In this document: positions 9,835 to 18,845 of the stretch, one piece after another | Numbering within the stretch: the stretch's first letter is position 1 | How the letters are laid out: each line of letters begins with the position of its first letter | Origin: Spirochaeta sp. UBA5339 | GTDB lineage: Bacteria; Spirochaetota; Spirochaetia; DSM-2461 | Reading direction: 5' to 3' | DNA length: 64,000 nt | Assembly: GCA_002408085.1 (NCBI GenBank) | Contig: DHQL01000013.1 | Location: 105,699 to 169,698, forward strand | Notes under the pieces: model-generated | The model's input: the letters and a program-made list of their open reading frames with translations, nothing else | Database searches by the model: none | What the model was told of the DNA's origin: nothing | Made by a program: the position numbers and the translations under genes

Positions 9835-12085
9835 AACAATCCGGGTTCGGCGAATCCTGATCCGGAGAATCCTGGTCGGAGCTGTTCTGGCCGGGGCCGG
9901 GATCTTTCTCTGGCTCCGCTTTTCTCCCTACGGGGATTTTGAGCGTTTCAAAGTCCGCTTTTACAGTCCTGTTCTTTACAGCAGGGAAGGAACCCTTCTG
10001 GCAGTTCTGCCCCTGGAAGAGGGACTGCGGAGGCAGCATCTTGATGCATCTGCTTTAAGCAAAGAGCAGGTTGATCTGATCCTGGCTTCCGAGGACAGAA
10101 GGTTCTACAGACACCCCGGGGTGGATGTTCCAGCCCTATTGCGTTCATCACTCCTTTATCTGAAGACTGGTGAGATAGTCTCCGGCGGTTCCACTATCAC
10201 CATGCAGCTTGCCAGAATCATCTCTTCAAGACCTCCGGGGATCAGAGGGAAACTCCTGGAGATCTACAACGCCCTTCGGCTGGAAACCCGTCTGGAAAAA
10301 GATGATATTCTGACTCTCTACCTCAGTAATCTCCCCTTCGGCAGCAACCTGGAGGGACTGGAATCGGCGTCATACCATTTTTTTCTGAAGTCCGCTTCGG
10401 AGCTGAGCCGGGAGGAACTTCTGGTTCTGATGATGATTCCAAGGCGGCCGGGGAGTTTCAATCCCCTGGTTTCTCCTGAAGGAAACAGTATGGCTGTGGA
10501 ACGGACTCTTTCCCGTCTGCCCTTTGTTCCCGCTCCGGGTGATCTTGAGGATGTCTATGGCCGCTTGAGGGACCACAGGCCTTCCTGGCCCCGGAGGGTT
10601 CCTCACTTTACGGCCTATGTAAAAGAGAGACTGAGCCGGGAGGAGTGGATTCGGGGAGCCCAGGTCTATACCTCTTTGAATCTGGATTTTCAGGAGGCGG
10701 CCTCCGAGGGACTGAAGGAGGTTGTTGAGTCGGCCTCGGAGTTCAGAATCAGCAACGGCGCCGTGATCATCCTGGACAACTCTACCGGGGAAATCCTGGC
10801 CTATCAGGGATCTGTGGACTTCTATGACACAGAGAATCAGGGGCAGATTGACGGGGTCCGAATACTCAGGCAGCCCGGAAGTACCCTGAAGCCCTTTCTC
10901 TATGCCATGGCTCTGGAACAGGGATTTACAGCCTCTTCGATTCTTCCGGATATTCCCATGGACTTCGGCAGGGATGAGATATACGTTCCCGAAAACTACA
11001 ACCGAAGATTTAACGGACCTGTCCGCCTTTCAGTGGCCCTGGGGTCCTCCCTCAATGTGCCTGCTGTCTATATGGCCGAGCGTCTGGGAGTGGAAGCCTT
11101 CCGGGAGCGTCTTGTCCGGGCGGGGTTCGCCTCTCTGGAGGGACAGAAGAGCACCGGGGTCGGTCTGGCACTGGGAAACGGAGAGGTCAGGCTCCTGGAG
11201 CTGGCCCGGGGATTTTCTGTTTTTACCAGGGAGGGCATGCTTATACCTCTTGAGTTCAGACGCGGAGGGGGACAGGAGCCGAATGGGATCACTTCCGGAG
11301 AAGACGTCCTGGAGGAATCGGGGCAGCCTGTTTTTACCCCTGAAGCCGCCGGAACCATAAGGAACATCCTTTCAAGCAAGCAGAACCGGGTCCTCGGCTT
11401 CGGAAGGGTCAGTCCCCTGGATGTAGAATTTGACGCACTGTTCAAGACGGGCACCTCCAATCAGTTTAATAATATCTGGGCAGTTGGTTCCACTCAGGAC
11501 ATCACCTGCGCCGTTTGGATGGGAAACTTTTCCGGAGAGACAGTAATAGGTGCTCCCGGAAGCTCCTTCCCGGCCAGATTGACCGCATCTCTCTTGAAGA
11601 CCCTTCACAGAAGAGAGCAATTTGAGACAGGTGTGTCCTTTCAACAGGAGAGGATCTGCACCCTCAGCGGAGCAAAAGCCGGCCCCCGGTGTCCCTACAC
11701 TGTTACAGAGTTATTTCCTGAGGGAACCCTGCTCTCCGAGTGCAGCTGGCACAAAGGCTCTCAGGTGTTTCTTCCTGTGGAGTACAGTCCCTGGATTGAG
11801 TCCCGGATGCTGGATTATCGGGTGGACGATTCTCCCTCTCCTGTCAGGTTTCTCCAGCCCGGGGACGGGTCCGTTTTCTATTTTGATCCTACGATTCCCG
11901 CTGAGGGACAGTCCATTCCAGTTCATGTATCCGGAACCGGTTCGGCGGAGCTTTATATCAACGGAGAACTGGTATACCAGGGTGAGGCTCCCTTTTCCCG
12001 GTTCCATCCCTTAAGCAGAGGAAGCTTTACTCTGGAACTGAAAAGTTCCCGTACAGAAGAGACTATCCGTATTCTTGTGAAATAA
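9821..12085 (+). CDS. pbpC: Penicillin-binding protein 1C (bifunctional glycosyltransferase/transpeptidase)
   Basis: This 754-residue class A PBP has one N-terminal membrane anchor (about residues 10-30). Its GT51 transglycosylase domain carries SEDRRFYRHPG (near residue 90) and GGSTITMQLAR. The transpeptidase domain has SxxK as STLK (near residue 352), SSLN, and KTGTSN (near residue 541). A C-terminal BiPBP_C-type domain characteristic of PBP1C covers the last 90 or so residues. The TTG start overlaps the end of the macroglobulin gene by 14 nt, which implies translational coupling. A second TTG three bases later is an alternative start. All catalytic motifs seen are intact. The role is peptidoglycan synthesis or repair in the periplasm. 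Confidence 0.93.
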   Translation: MLSGRTIRVRRILIRRILVGAVLAGAGIFLWLRFSPYGDFERFKVRFYSPVLYSREGTLLAVLPLEEGLRRQHLDASALSKEQVDLILASEDRRFYRHPGVDVPALLRSSLLYLKTGEIVSGGSTITMQLARIISSRPPGIRGKLLEIYNALRLETRLEKDDILTLYLSNLPFGSNLEGLESASYHFFLKSASELSREELLVLMMIPRRPGSFNPLVSPEGNSMAVERTLSRLPFVPAPGDLEDVYGRLRDHRPSWPRRVPHFTAYVKERLSREEWIRGAQVYTSLNLDFQEAASEGLKEVVESASEFRISNGAVIILDNSTGEILAYQGSVDFYDTENQGQIDGVRILRQPGSTLKPFLYAMALEQGFTASSILPDIPMDFGRDEIYVPENYNRRFNGPVRLSVALGSSLNVPAVYMAERLGVEAFRERLVRAGFASLEGQKSTGVGLALGNGEVRLLELARGFSVFTREGMLIPLEFRRGGGQEPNGITSGEDVLEESGQPVFTPEAAGTIRNILSSKQNRVLGFGRVSPLDVEFDALFKTGTSNQFNNIWAVGSTQDITCAVWMGNFSGETVIGAPGSSFPARLTASLLKTLHRREQFETGVSFQQERICTLSGAKAGPRCPYTVTELFPEGTLLSECSWHKGSQVFLPVEYSPWIESRMLDYRVDDSPSPVRFLQPGDGSVFYFDPTIPAEGQSIPVHVSGTGSAELYINGELVYQGEAPFSRFHPLSRGSFTLELKSSRTEETIRILVK

Positions 12086-12190
12086 TTTTCAAAAACAGCT
12101 GTAAAGGTACAATCGGAAAAAATCCTATATTACATTTGCCGGATTAGAAATATTATAAAATCGAAAACATTTAAAAATCTGGAGAATATA

Positions 12191-12979
12191 GTGGGCAGGC
12201 AAAGTTTATCCGGAAGCAGTTCCGGTTTCAGAAACAATTTCAACAGGAAGAGAGAAGAGAAAGACGGCTGTCTTGTGGCAATAAGCACCTTTACCGCCCT
12301 GTCCCTTATAATCTGGCTTTATGGAAAGGCTGGAACTGCGGGTTTTATCTATATTCTGTTCCTTACAGCAGCCTTTGCTTTTTTATACGGGCTTTTTCTC
12401 TTTTATAAGACAAAGACGAATGCCAGGAAAGCCGGTGAAGCAGTTTCTCTTTATCAGAAAGGAGAATACAGGGAGGCTTATGCCGTAGCCCTTTCCATCT
12501 CGGGTCAGAACTGTGATGCGGCTCTGATTGCCGGTCTCTGTCTGCGCAGCGGCAAAGGCTGTGATCAGGATCATGATAAGGCCTTCCGCTGTTTTAAATT
12601 TGCCCGCAGCAGAAGTATGGAGGCCAGGGCCTACTATGGTGAGATGCTGACCATTGGGACAGGCTGTGCAAGGGATGTGGTGACGGGTTTTAAGGAACTG
12701 GAAGTTGCAGCGGCCAACGACATTCCCTATGCGAACCTCTGTATGGGAAGGCTCCTGTTCAACGGCACCTTAATGAAGAAAAATATCAGCAGTGCCATGC
12801 GTAACCTCAGGATTGCGGCCGAGGCCGGACTGCCCGGAGCTCAGTATATTGTAGGGTATATTCTTTACAATGGACTGGAAGGCATTCCGCAAAACAGCTC
12901 CAAGGGCCTTCAGTACCTGAACTGTGCCGCTTCGGCGGGGAATCTGAGAGCGAAAAGGATGCTTCAGAAGATGGGTTGA
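12191..12979 (+). CDS. Sel1-repeat (SLR) membrane protein
   Basis: This 262-residue protein uses a GTG start with GGAG six bases upstream. Two adjacent membrane helices (about residues 35-75) are followed by a helical repeat region of roughly 170 residues. That region has Sel1-like signatures such as AALIAGLCLRSGKGCDQDHDKA, ARAYYGEM and GAQYIVGYILYNG. Sel1 repeats are TPR-like scaffolds for protein-protein contacts. The helices place the repeats in the cytoplasm or periplasm, and the orientation is not settled. It follows pbpC after about 105 nt and may have its own promoter. Confidence 0.83.
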   Translation: MGRQSLSGSSSGFRNNFNRKREEKDGCLVAISTFTALSLIIWLYGKAGTAGFIYILFLTAAFAFLYGLFLFYKTKTNARKAGEAVSLYQKGEYREAYAVALSISGQNCDAALIAGLCLRSGKGCDQDHDKAFRCFKFARSRSMEARAYYGEMLTIGTGCARDVVTGFKELEVAAANDIPYANLCMGRLLFNGTLMKKNISSAMRNLRIAAEAGLPGAQYIVGYILYNGLEGIPQNSSKGLQYLNCAASAGNLRAKRMLQKMG

Positions 12980-13066
12980 TCAGGCTGCGGGGATTCGGCT
13001 CCTGCACTGTTTAAATTTTTTGTAAAATAGTTTACCTTAAGGTCATAAGTATCGGAGGGTAAAAGA

Positions 13067-14236
13067 TTGAGTGATGAAAAACTTCAGGGAAACGAAGAGG
13101 ACTTCGCATCCCTTTTTGAAAATAGCATAAGCGGAATGGACTCCATGGAACCCGGACAGATGATTGAAACAGAAATTGTGACCATCTCGGGGGACTCCAT
13201 CTTTCTCCAGCTCAGCGGCAAGAGTGAGGGTATTCTTGACAAGGCGGAGATGGAAGATAAAGAGGGGAATCTTACCGTTAAAGAGGGAGATACCATACAG
13301 GTCTACTTCCTCAAAAGCAAAAACGGCGAGATGCACTTCACCACAAGAATCAGCTCCAGTGAAGCGGGGCAGGCTGTACTTGAGAATGCCTATTCCAATG
13401 GCATTCCCGTAGAAGGAGTGGTTGAGAAAGAGATCAAGGGCGGATTTGAGGTTAAAATAGGCGAAGCCCGTGCCTTCTGTCCCTACTCACAGATGGGTGA
13501 AAGACGTGTTGAGAACGCTTCCGAGTATGTGGGTAAGCATCTGAGCTTCAAGATTATCGAGCACAGCGAGAACGGCCGGAATATCCTTGTTTCCAACAGG
13601 GCCATTATTGAAGAAGAGCGGCAGAAGCAGATGGATGAACTCAAAAAGGTCATCAAGGTTGGACAGACCGTTACCGGTACCGTTCTGCAGATCCGTGATT
13701 TCGGCGCCTTTGTAGACATCGGCGGCATTCAGGCTCTGCTGCCTGTTTCCGAGATCAGCCGGACCCGTGTGGACAATGTCAATCAGGTCCTGGAGATCGG
13801 ACAGGAAGTGGAAGCATCCATCCTGAAGCTGGACTGGCAGAACGAGCGTTTCTCCATCAGTATGAAGGCCCTTGAGAAGGACCCCTGGGATACGGCTGCA
13901 GAAACCTACAAGGCCGGCAGTACACACAAGGGTAAGGTTGCCCGGATCATGAATTTCGGCGCCTTTGTTACTCTTGAGCCCGGTATGGACGGTCTGATCC
14001 ACATCTCGGATATGAAGTTTGAAGACAGAGACCATAATCCTGCAGATCTTTATGAGAGCGGTGAAGAGGTGGAGGTTATCGTCAACAGTGTTGATCTGGA
14101 GAAGAAGAGAATCTCTCTGAAACCCGCCTCCTCCTTTAAAAAGGATGCGGCGGCAAAGAAGTATATGGACTCTGAAACTGAGACCTACAACCCCTTTGCA
14201 GCCCTTCTGAAAGACAGGGTCGAAAAGAAAAAATAA
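13067..14236 (+). CDS. S1-domain RNA-binding protein (ribosomal protein S1-like)
   Basis: This 389-residue protein has four tandem S1 OB-fold domains, starting around residues 25, 105, 195 and 280. The last two have the classic GTVLQIRDFGAFVDIGG and GKVARIMNFGAFVTLEPGMDGLIHISDM signatures. It is shorter than six-domain E. coli S1 and matches the four-domain S1-like proteins of many bacteria. The TTG start is supported by CGGAGGG seven bases upstream. It probably acts in translation initiation or RNA binding. The gene appears monocistronic, with two hairpins downstream. Confidence 0.9.
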   Translation: MSDEKLQGNEEDFASLFENSISGMDSMEPGQMIETEIVTISGDSIFLQLSGKSEGILDKAEMEDKEGNLTVKEGDTIQVYFLKSKNGEMHFTTRISSSEAGQAVLENAYSNGIPVEGVVEKEIKGGFEVKIGEARAFCPYSQMGERRVENASEYVGKHLSFKIIEHSENGRNILVSNRAIIEEERQKQMDELKKVIKVGQTVTGTVLQIRDFGAFVDIGGIQALLPVSEISRTRVDNVNQVLEIGQEVEASILKLDWQNERFSISMKALEKDPWDTAAETYKAGSTHKGKVARIMNFGAFVTLEPGMDGLIHISDMKFEDRDHNPADLYESGEEVEVIVNSVDLEKKRISLKPASSFKKDAAAKKYMDSETETYNPFAALLKDRVEKKK

Positions 14237-14276
14237 TTGGATTCCAGGTATTCCCTTAGGGGGAAGCCATAATCCC

Positions 14277-14296
14277 GCCTCCCCTGACCGGGAGGC
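14277..14296. other. Hairpin downstream of the S1-like gene
   Basis: GCCTCCC and GGGAGGC form a perfect 7-bp stem with a 6-nt loop. There is no T-run, so it is either part of a two-hairpin 3' end or an RNA-stability element. It directly precedes the terminator at 14302. Confidence 0.5.
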
Positions 14297-14301
14297 TGAG
14301 A

Positions 14302-14347
14302 AACCCGGTACCAAAGCTTTTTTGAAGTTTCAGGTCCGGGTTTTTTT
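14302..14347 (+). terminator. Rho-independent terminator of the S1-like gene
   Basis: AACCCGG (14302-14308) pairs with CCGGGTT, and the strand continues as a run of seven T. The loop of about 27 nt contains weak internal pairing. It is placed 65 nt after the stop codon. Confidence 0.75.
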
Positions 14348-14500
14348 ATCAGTTCTGCCTCCGGCTCTATCCGGATTTCAGGGGAACTGTTAAAATGAGT
14401 GATGACTCACTGATCTGATATGAATCGCGGTAAGAAATATAATTGGAATTCAGTTTACCCATAACCAGGAGTTCACTACCTTATGTGCAGGAGAAGAAAA

Positions 14501-15877
14501 ATGGAAGAGACCCGGAATGAAGATATTGCTGAACTTTGCAGAAGACAGAAAGAGTACTTTGCCGCTCATAGTACCCGAGACTATAATTTCAGAGTCCGTC
14601 AGCTGAAAAAGCTGAGGGATGTTATTATTAAATACGACCCAGCCATCAAAGATGCCCTTCGTAAAGACCTGCACAAGTCGCCGGAAGAGGTCTATCTGAC
14701 GGAGATCAGTATTGTACTGCAGGAGCTGAACTACCATATAAGGCATCTGAAAAAGTGGATGAGAACGGAGAAGGTGAAGACCCCTGTCCACCTCTGGCCC
14801 TCAAAGAGCAGGATTGTGTCCGAACCCCTGGGCAGCTCTTTGATTATCGCTCCCTGGAACTATCCCTTCCAGCTTCTGATCAATCCTCTGGTGGGAGCTC
14901 TTTCTGCCGGTTGTACCGCCGTTCTCAAACCCTCTCCCTATGTTCCCAATATTTCAGGGCTAATGGAGAAGATGATTGCCGAAGCCTTCCCGCCGGAACT
15001 GGTAACCCTTGTACAGGGAGGCAGGAATGTGAATTCTGCCCTCCTGGAGCAGCCCTTTGATATTATATTTTTCACAGGCAGTCCCGATCTGGGCCGGCTT
15101 GTGATGCATGCAGCAGCGGACAAGCTGATCCCGGTGGTTCTGGAGCTGGGGGGGAAGAGTCCCTGTATTGTGGACAGAGATGCGGATATAACCATTGCCG
15201 CCCGCAGGATCGCCTGGGGCAAGACCGTCAATGCCGGGCAGACCTGTATTGCACCTGACTATCTCTTTGTACATAAGGATGTGAAGGATGAACTGATTGC
15301 GGGAATCAGGGACAATATCAACTCCATGTATGGTAAGGATACCCGGTCCAGTGATCACTTTCCCCGGATCGTCAATGAGAAGGCCTTTACCCGCCTTGAA
15401 AAACTGATGGACCACGGCAGTATATTCAGCGGCGGAGAGAGGGACCGTGAGGCGAGGTATATCGCACCCACCATAATCGACGGTGTAAAACCCGAGTATC
15501 CCATTATGGGTGAGGAGATCTTCGGCCCTCTGCTCCCAGTAATGACCTTCTCGAAACTCAGGGAGGTTGAGGATTATGTGAACTCCCGTGAGAAGCCTCT
15601 GGCCCTCTACTTTTTCGGAGATGAGAAAAAGGGAAGGCAGCTGATGGAGAGGGTTCCCTTCGGCGGAGGGTGCATCAATGAAATCTTACTGCACATTGCC
15701 AACCACCATATGCCCTTCGGGGGTGTAGGGGGAAGCGGTCAGGGGCGTTACCACGGAAAGGAGAGTTTTACCGCCTTCAGTCACCGGAAGTCTGTTGTGA
15801 TTGGTACCACTCTTCTGGATCTGCCCTTCAGGTATGCTCCCTTCAGGCAGTTTAAGCTGATCAGAAAGATCCTCTAG
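14501..15877 (+). CDS. Aldehyde dehydrogenase, ALDH3-type
   Basis: This NAD(P)-dependent aldehyde dehydrogenase has 458 residues. The visible motifs are PWNYPFQL (substrate/cofactor channel), FTGSPDLG (cofactor binding), LELGGKSP (general-base Glu) and NAGQTCIAPDY (catalytic Cys). The short length and the PWNYP and NAGQTCIAPDY forms are those of the ALDH3 group, which oxidises medium- and long-chain or aromatic aldehydes. The ATG at 14501 is preferred over the in-frame ATG at 14483 because AGGAG lies 7 nt before it. The stop codon shares the palindrome CTAG with the converging gene at 15874. Confidence 0.92.
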   Translation: MEETRNEDIAELCRRQKEYFAAHSTRDYNFRVRQLKKLRDVIIKYDPAIKDALRKDLHKSPEEVYLTEISIVLQELNYHIRHLKKWMRTEKVKTPVHLWPSKSRIVSEPLGSSLIIAPWNYPFQLLINPLVGALSAGCTAVLKPSPYVPNISGLMEKMIAEAFPPELVTLVQGGRNVNSALLEQPFDIIFFTGSPDLGRLVMHAAADKLIPVVLELGGKSPCIVDRDADITIAARRIAWGKTVNAGQTCIAPDYLFVHKDVKDELIAGIRDNINSMYGKDTRSSDHFPRIVNEKAFTRLEKLMDHGSIFSGGERDREARYIAPTIIDGVKPEYPIMGEEIFGPLLPVMTFSKLREVEDYVNSREKPLALYFFGDEKKGRQLMERVPFGGGCINEILLHIANHHMPFGGVGGSGQGRYHGKESFTAFSHRKSVVIGTTLLDLPFRYAPFRQFKLIRKIL

Positions 15878-16551
15878 GCGTCTTCGCTGTACTCTTCGTC
15901 CATGTCCTGGGGAACAATCTCAACATACTGGTATTCCAGTTCCGGGTCCAGGGAGAGGGAGAAGGAGTAGCTGTTGTCATCCTCATCCCATGCCTGAATA
16001 TCAAAATCGGTCTCTGTATCGTTACTGAAGAGAAGAACAGAGACCGAATCATCGGGCATAACGGTGGTCATACTGTCCAGAAAGTCTATGCCGTACATCT
16101 GTGAGTCTGCGGGTGATATAAAGAGAAAGTATATCTCCTTTCCTGTAGAGTTTACGATCTCAAGTCCTAATAGCATTTCTCCCAGGATATCCAGGTCAAT
16201 TTCATCGGTTTTTGATGACTTGTTAATCACAATTACAGCAGCTTCACCATCGGTGATGGGTTCATCGTATATTTCATAGATATTTCCGAACTCATCAATA
16301 CCCATAAAGTCGAAGCTGTTGGTCTCATCGGGGTAGGATATATAAAACTCCACGCTCTGTTTCGACATCAGTGTTCTTGAATCTCCCAGAACATCGGGAC
16401 CCCAGTAACCGCTGTCTGAGGGGGAAAAGAAGAGGTAGAGGATCTCACCGGAGGTGTTATTACGGAACTCAATTGTATTGTAATACTCACTCTGTCCCCA
16501 GAGGGAGAATGCTGCCAGTATAAAAAGAGGTATCAGTATTGCTTTTCTCAT
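15874..16551 (-). CDS. Secreted protein with two tandem copies of a ~95-residue domain
   Basis: This 225-residue protein has a signal peptide (residues 1-19, cleavage near LWGQS). The mature part repeats one module: EFRNNTSGEILYLFFSPSDSG near residue 28 and EIVNSTGKEIYFLFISPADS near residue 128. Each copy is followed by a similar acidic beta-rich stretch. The function is unknown. The acidic beta-rich make-up suggests a periplasmic or surface binding domain. AAGGAG precedes the start. It lies 89 nt downstream of the chemotaxis receptor on the same strand and may be co-transcribed with it. Confidence 0.78.
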   Translation of the reverse strand: MRKAILIPLFILAAFSLWGQSEYYNTIEFRNNTSGEILYLFFSPSDSGYWGPDVLGDSRTLMSKQSVEFYISYPDETNSFDFMGIDEFGNIYEIYDEPITDGEAAVIVINKSSKTDEIDLDILGEMLLGLEIVNSTGKEIYFLFISPADSQMYGIDFLDSMTTVMPDDSVSVLLFSNDTETDFDIQAWDEDDNSYSFSLSLDPELEYQYVEIVPQDMDEEYSEDA

Positions 16552-16640
16552 AATTCGGAACTCCTTACCTCTTAAGAATAGTTCATTCTTCCGGGAACTC
16601 CAAAGATTTCTTAATCTTCCGGAAGAGAGGTCCGGAGGAC

Positions 16641-18599
16641 TCAGCCCATCATCTCTTCCGAATTATCCTCTTCAATTGTAGCGATAAGATAGTTTTCAGA
16701 GAGCTGGAAGAACTCTATCATCTGCCTCAGGCTGACAGCCTGACCGGTCAGTTCCTCGGATATGGAGGCCAGCTCCTCTGAGGATGAGGCGTTACTCTGA
16801 ATGACCGAATCCAGCTGACTGATGGCCCGGGACACCTGTTCTGTTCCCTGTTCCTGCTCCCTGGTGGCCGCATTGATCTCCTGCACAAGAGAGGCGGTCC
16901 TCTGAATATCGGGAACAATCCGGGTAAAGAGTTCTCCCGCCTCTTCCGCCTTGATCAGACTGGACCTGCTGAGTTCATGGATTGACAGGGCTGCCTCCTG
17001 GCTCCTCTCGGCCAGCTTTCTTACTTCAAGGGCAACCACCGCAAAGCCCTTGCCCTGTTCACCGGCCCGAGCGGCTTCAATGGAGGCGTTCAGTGCCAGC
17101 AGGTTTGTGTTCCGGGCAATCTCTTCAATAATCGATATCTTCTCGGAGATCTCCCGCATCGCCTGCACTGTGTCTCTGACGGCGCTTCCCCCGTTTTCCA
17201 CCTCTTTTGCCGTATTGACGGCTATCTCTTCGGTGGCTCTGGCGTTCTCTGCATTCTGGGCGATATTGGCCCCGATCTCTTCAATGGATGCGGAAACCTC
17301 TTCAACATTGGATGCCTGCATCTGGGCTCCCTGAGAGAGCTGCTGTGCCGCTATGGTCATCTGCTGGCTTCCCGATTCCACATGCCGTGATGATGTGTTG
17401 ATCTCCTCAATAATATGTATCAGGTTTTCAACCATCTTTCGGATTGAGGCAAAGACACCGACAACCTTCTGTTTTTCACCGGCTTTTTGAATATCCAGTT
17501 TTCCGTTGGCAACACTCTCGGCTATTTCGGCAATGACCGAAGGATCATCTCCCAGCTGGAAGAATATAAAGCGGCTGATAATAAGCGAGGCGGCCACCGC
17601 AAGCAGAAAGGTCAGCAGAACAACTATGCAATAGGTAATCAGCAGTCCCCTGAGGCTGTCTGCAATATCTTCTGTGAAGGAGAGGGTTCTCTCATCCTGC
17701 AGTTCTCCAAGGCTGTCGATGACCTCCCTCATGCTGTCGAAGGAGGCCCTTCCTTTTTCTCTTTCTTCTTCAATAAGACGCAGGGTCGTGAAGTTTGATC
17801 CGGCCAGTTCAATGCTGTTCTGTGCATCCGAATACCAGCTGTTGTAGTACTCCTCAAACTCCCCGTAAAGGTCTTCAATCACAGTTCCTGAAAGTTCAAC
17901 TCCCCGGCGGATTCGGTCTTCGGTCTGGGCTGCGTTTTCCGAGAAAGATCCGCTGTAAAGCTCAAGATCATCCTCAGTTTCTGCTGAATCAAGCAGAAGC
18001 AGGGAGGTATAGGCCTGATAGGCATCCCTGTCTGCACTCAGAATATACTGAAGGGCGCTGCTCAGTGTCAGGCGCCTGTTAACCGATACTCCCTGCTGTT
18101 CTCCTTCCAGGACTTCTGACATCCTGTCTATTACATCCCTCATCATACCGAATCCTTCCAGGGAACTGTTCAGCAGCTTCTGTCTGCGAAGCTCGTTTTC
18201 GGCAATGGCCAGGGTGTTGGTCTTTATCGCTTCGTTATGGGCGGTCCAGTCATTGTAGTAGTTCAGAAAGTCTTCGGATTCTAAGATCATCTTTTCAGAG
18301 TTCCGCAAGGCGGGGCCGGCAACCCTCTCCCTGGTCTGGATCTGGTTTTCTTCCATTGACTGGAAAATCGACTGCAGTTCAGATCTGTCGAAGTTCTGTA
18401 TTGAGTTGTTCTCTGCAAGAAGTGCCTGATAGGCGTCTCTGTCCCCGTTGAGAATCAGGGCCCGGTCAGCCTGCATTTCGTTGAGCCGGGGAAGACTCTC
18501 TCCAATATTGCTGAATCCTCTGACTCCCAGTATAAACACAATGGACAGACCCAATACCGGTATAAGTACCAGAATAAATAGATTTGTTTTCAGTTTCAT
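16641..18599 (-). CDS. Methyl-accepting chemotaxis protein
   Basis: This 652-residue receptor has a membrane helix at the N-terminus (about residues 7-27) and a long helical periplasmic region of about 290 residues that looks like a helical-bundle sensor. A second helix follows (LLITYCIVVLLTFLLAVAA), then a HAMP-like linker (LGDDPSVIAEIAESVANGKL) and a cytoplasmic coiled coil. The signalling tip includes NLLALNASIEAARAGEQG, the CheA/CheW-binding hairpin. The start at 18599 was chosen over 18674 because AAAGGAGG lies 5 nt upstream. The extra 25 residues of the longer reading frame look non-coding. The ligand is unknown. Confidence 0.93.
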   Translation of the reverse strand: MKLKTNLFILVLIPVLGLSIVFILGVRGFSNIGESLPRLNEMQADRALILNGDRDAYQALLAENNSIQNFDRSELQSIFQSMEENQIQTRERVAGPALRNSEKMILESEDFLNYYNDWTAHNEAIKTNTLAIAENELRRQKLLNSSLEGFGMMRDVIDRMSEVLEGEQQGVSVNRRLTLSSALQYILSADRDAYQAYTSLLLLDSAETEDDLELYSGSFSENAAQTEDRIRRGVELSGTVIEDLYGEFEEYYNSWYSDAQNSIELAGSNFTTLRLIEEEREKGRASFDSMREVIDSLGELQDERTLSFTEDIADSLRGLLITYCIVVLLTFLLAVAASLIISRFIFFQLGDDPSVIAEIAESVANGKLDIQKAGEKQKVVGVFASIRKMVENLIHIIEEINTSSRHVESGSQQMTIAAQQLSQGAQMQASNVEEVSASIEEIGANIAQNAENARATEEIAVNTAKEVENGGSAVRDTVQAMREISEKISIIEEIARNTNLLALNASIEAARAGEQGKGFAVVALEVRKLAERSQEAALSIHELSRSSLIKAEEAGELFTRIVPDIQRTASLVQEINAATREQEQGTEQVSRAISQLDSVIQSNASSSEELASISEELTGQAVSLRQMIEFFQLSENYLIATIEEDNSEEMMG

Positions 18600-18845
18600 A
18601 CAGCCTCCTTTAAACGGCATGTACAGTAAACTAATGTAGATTAATAGTTTAAGAGTGATCTGTTTTAAATGCAAGATTTACTATGTATAATTGAATGGAC
18701 AGCCGGAAAATCGATTCAAGTGAGGAAGTGGAGGTATAAACTTCTCTGTCTCTATGGGAAATTGAATATCATATAACTTGATCTAGACCAGTTTTTGTAA
18801 TATGTTAGAGCCGTCAATAAAATAAAACTTCCACAGGAATGGTAT

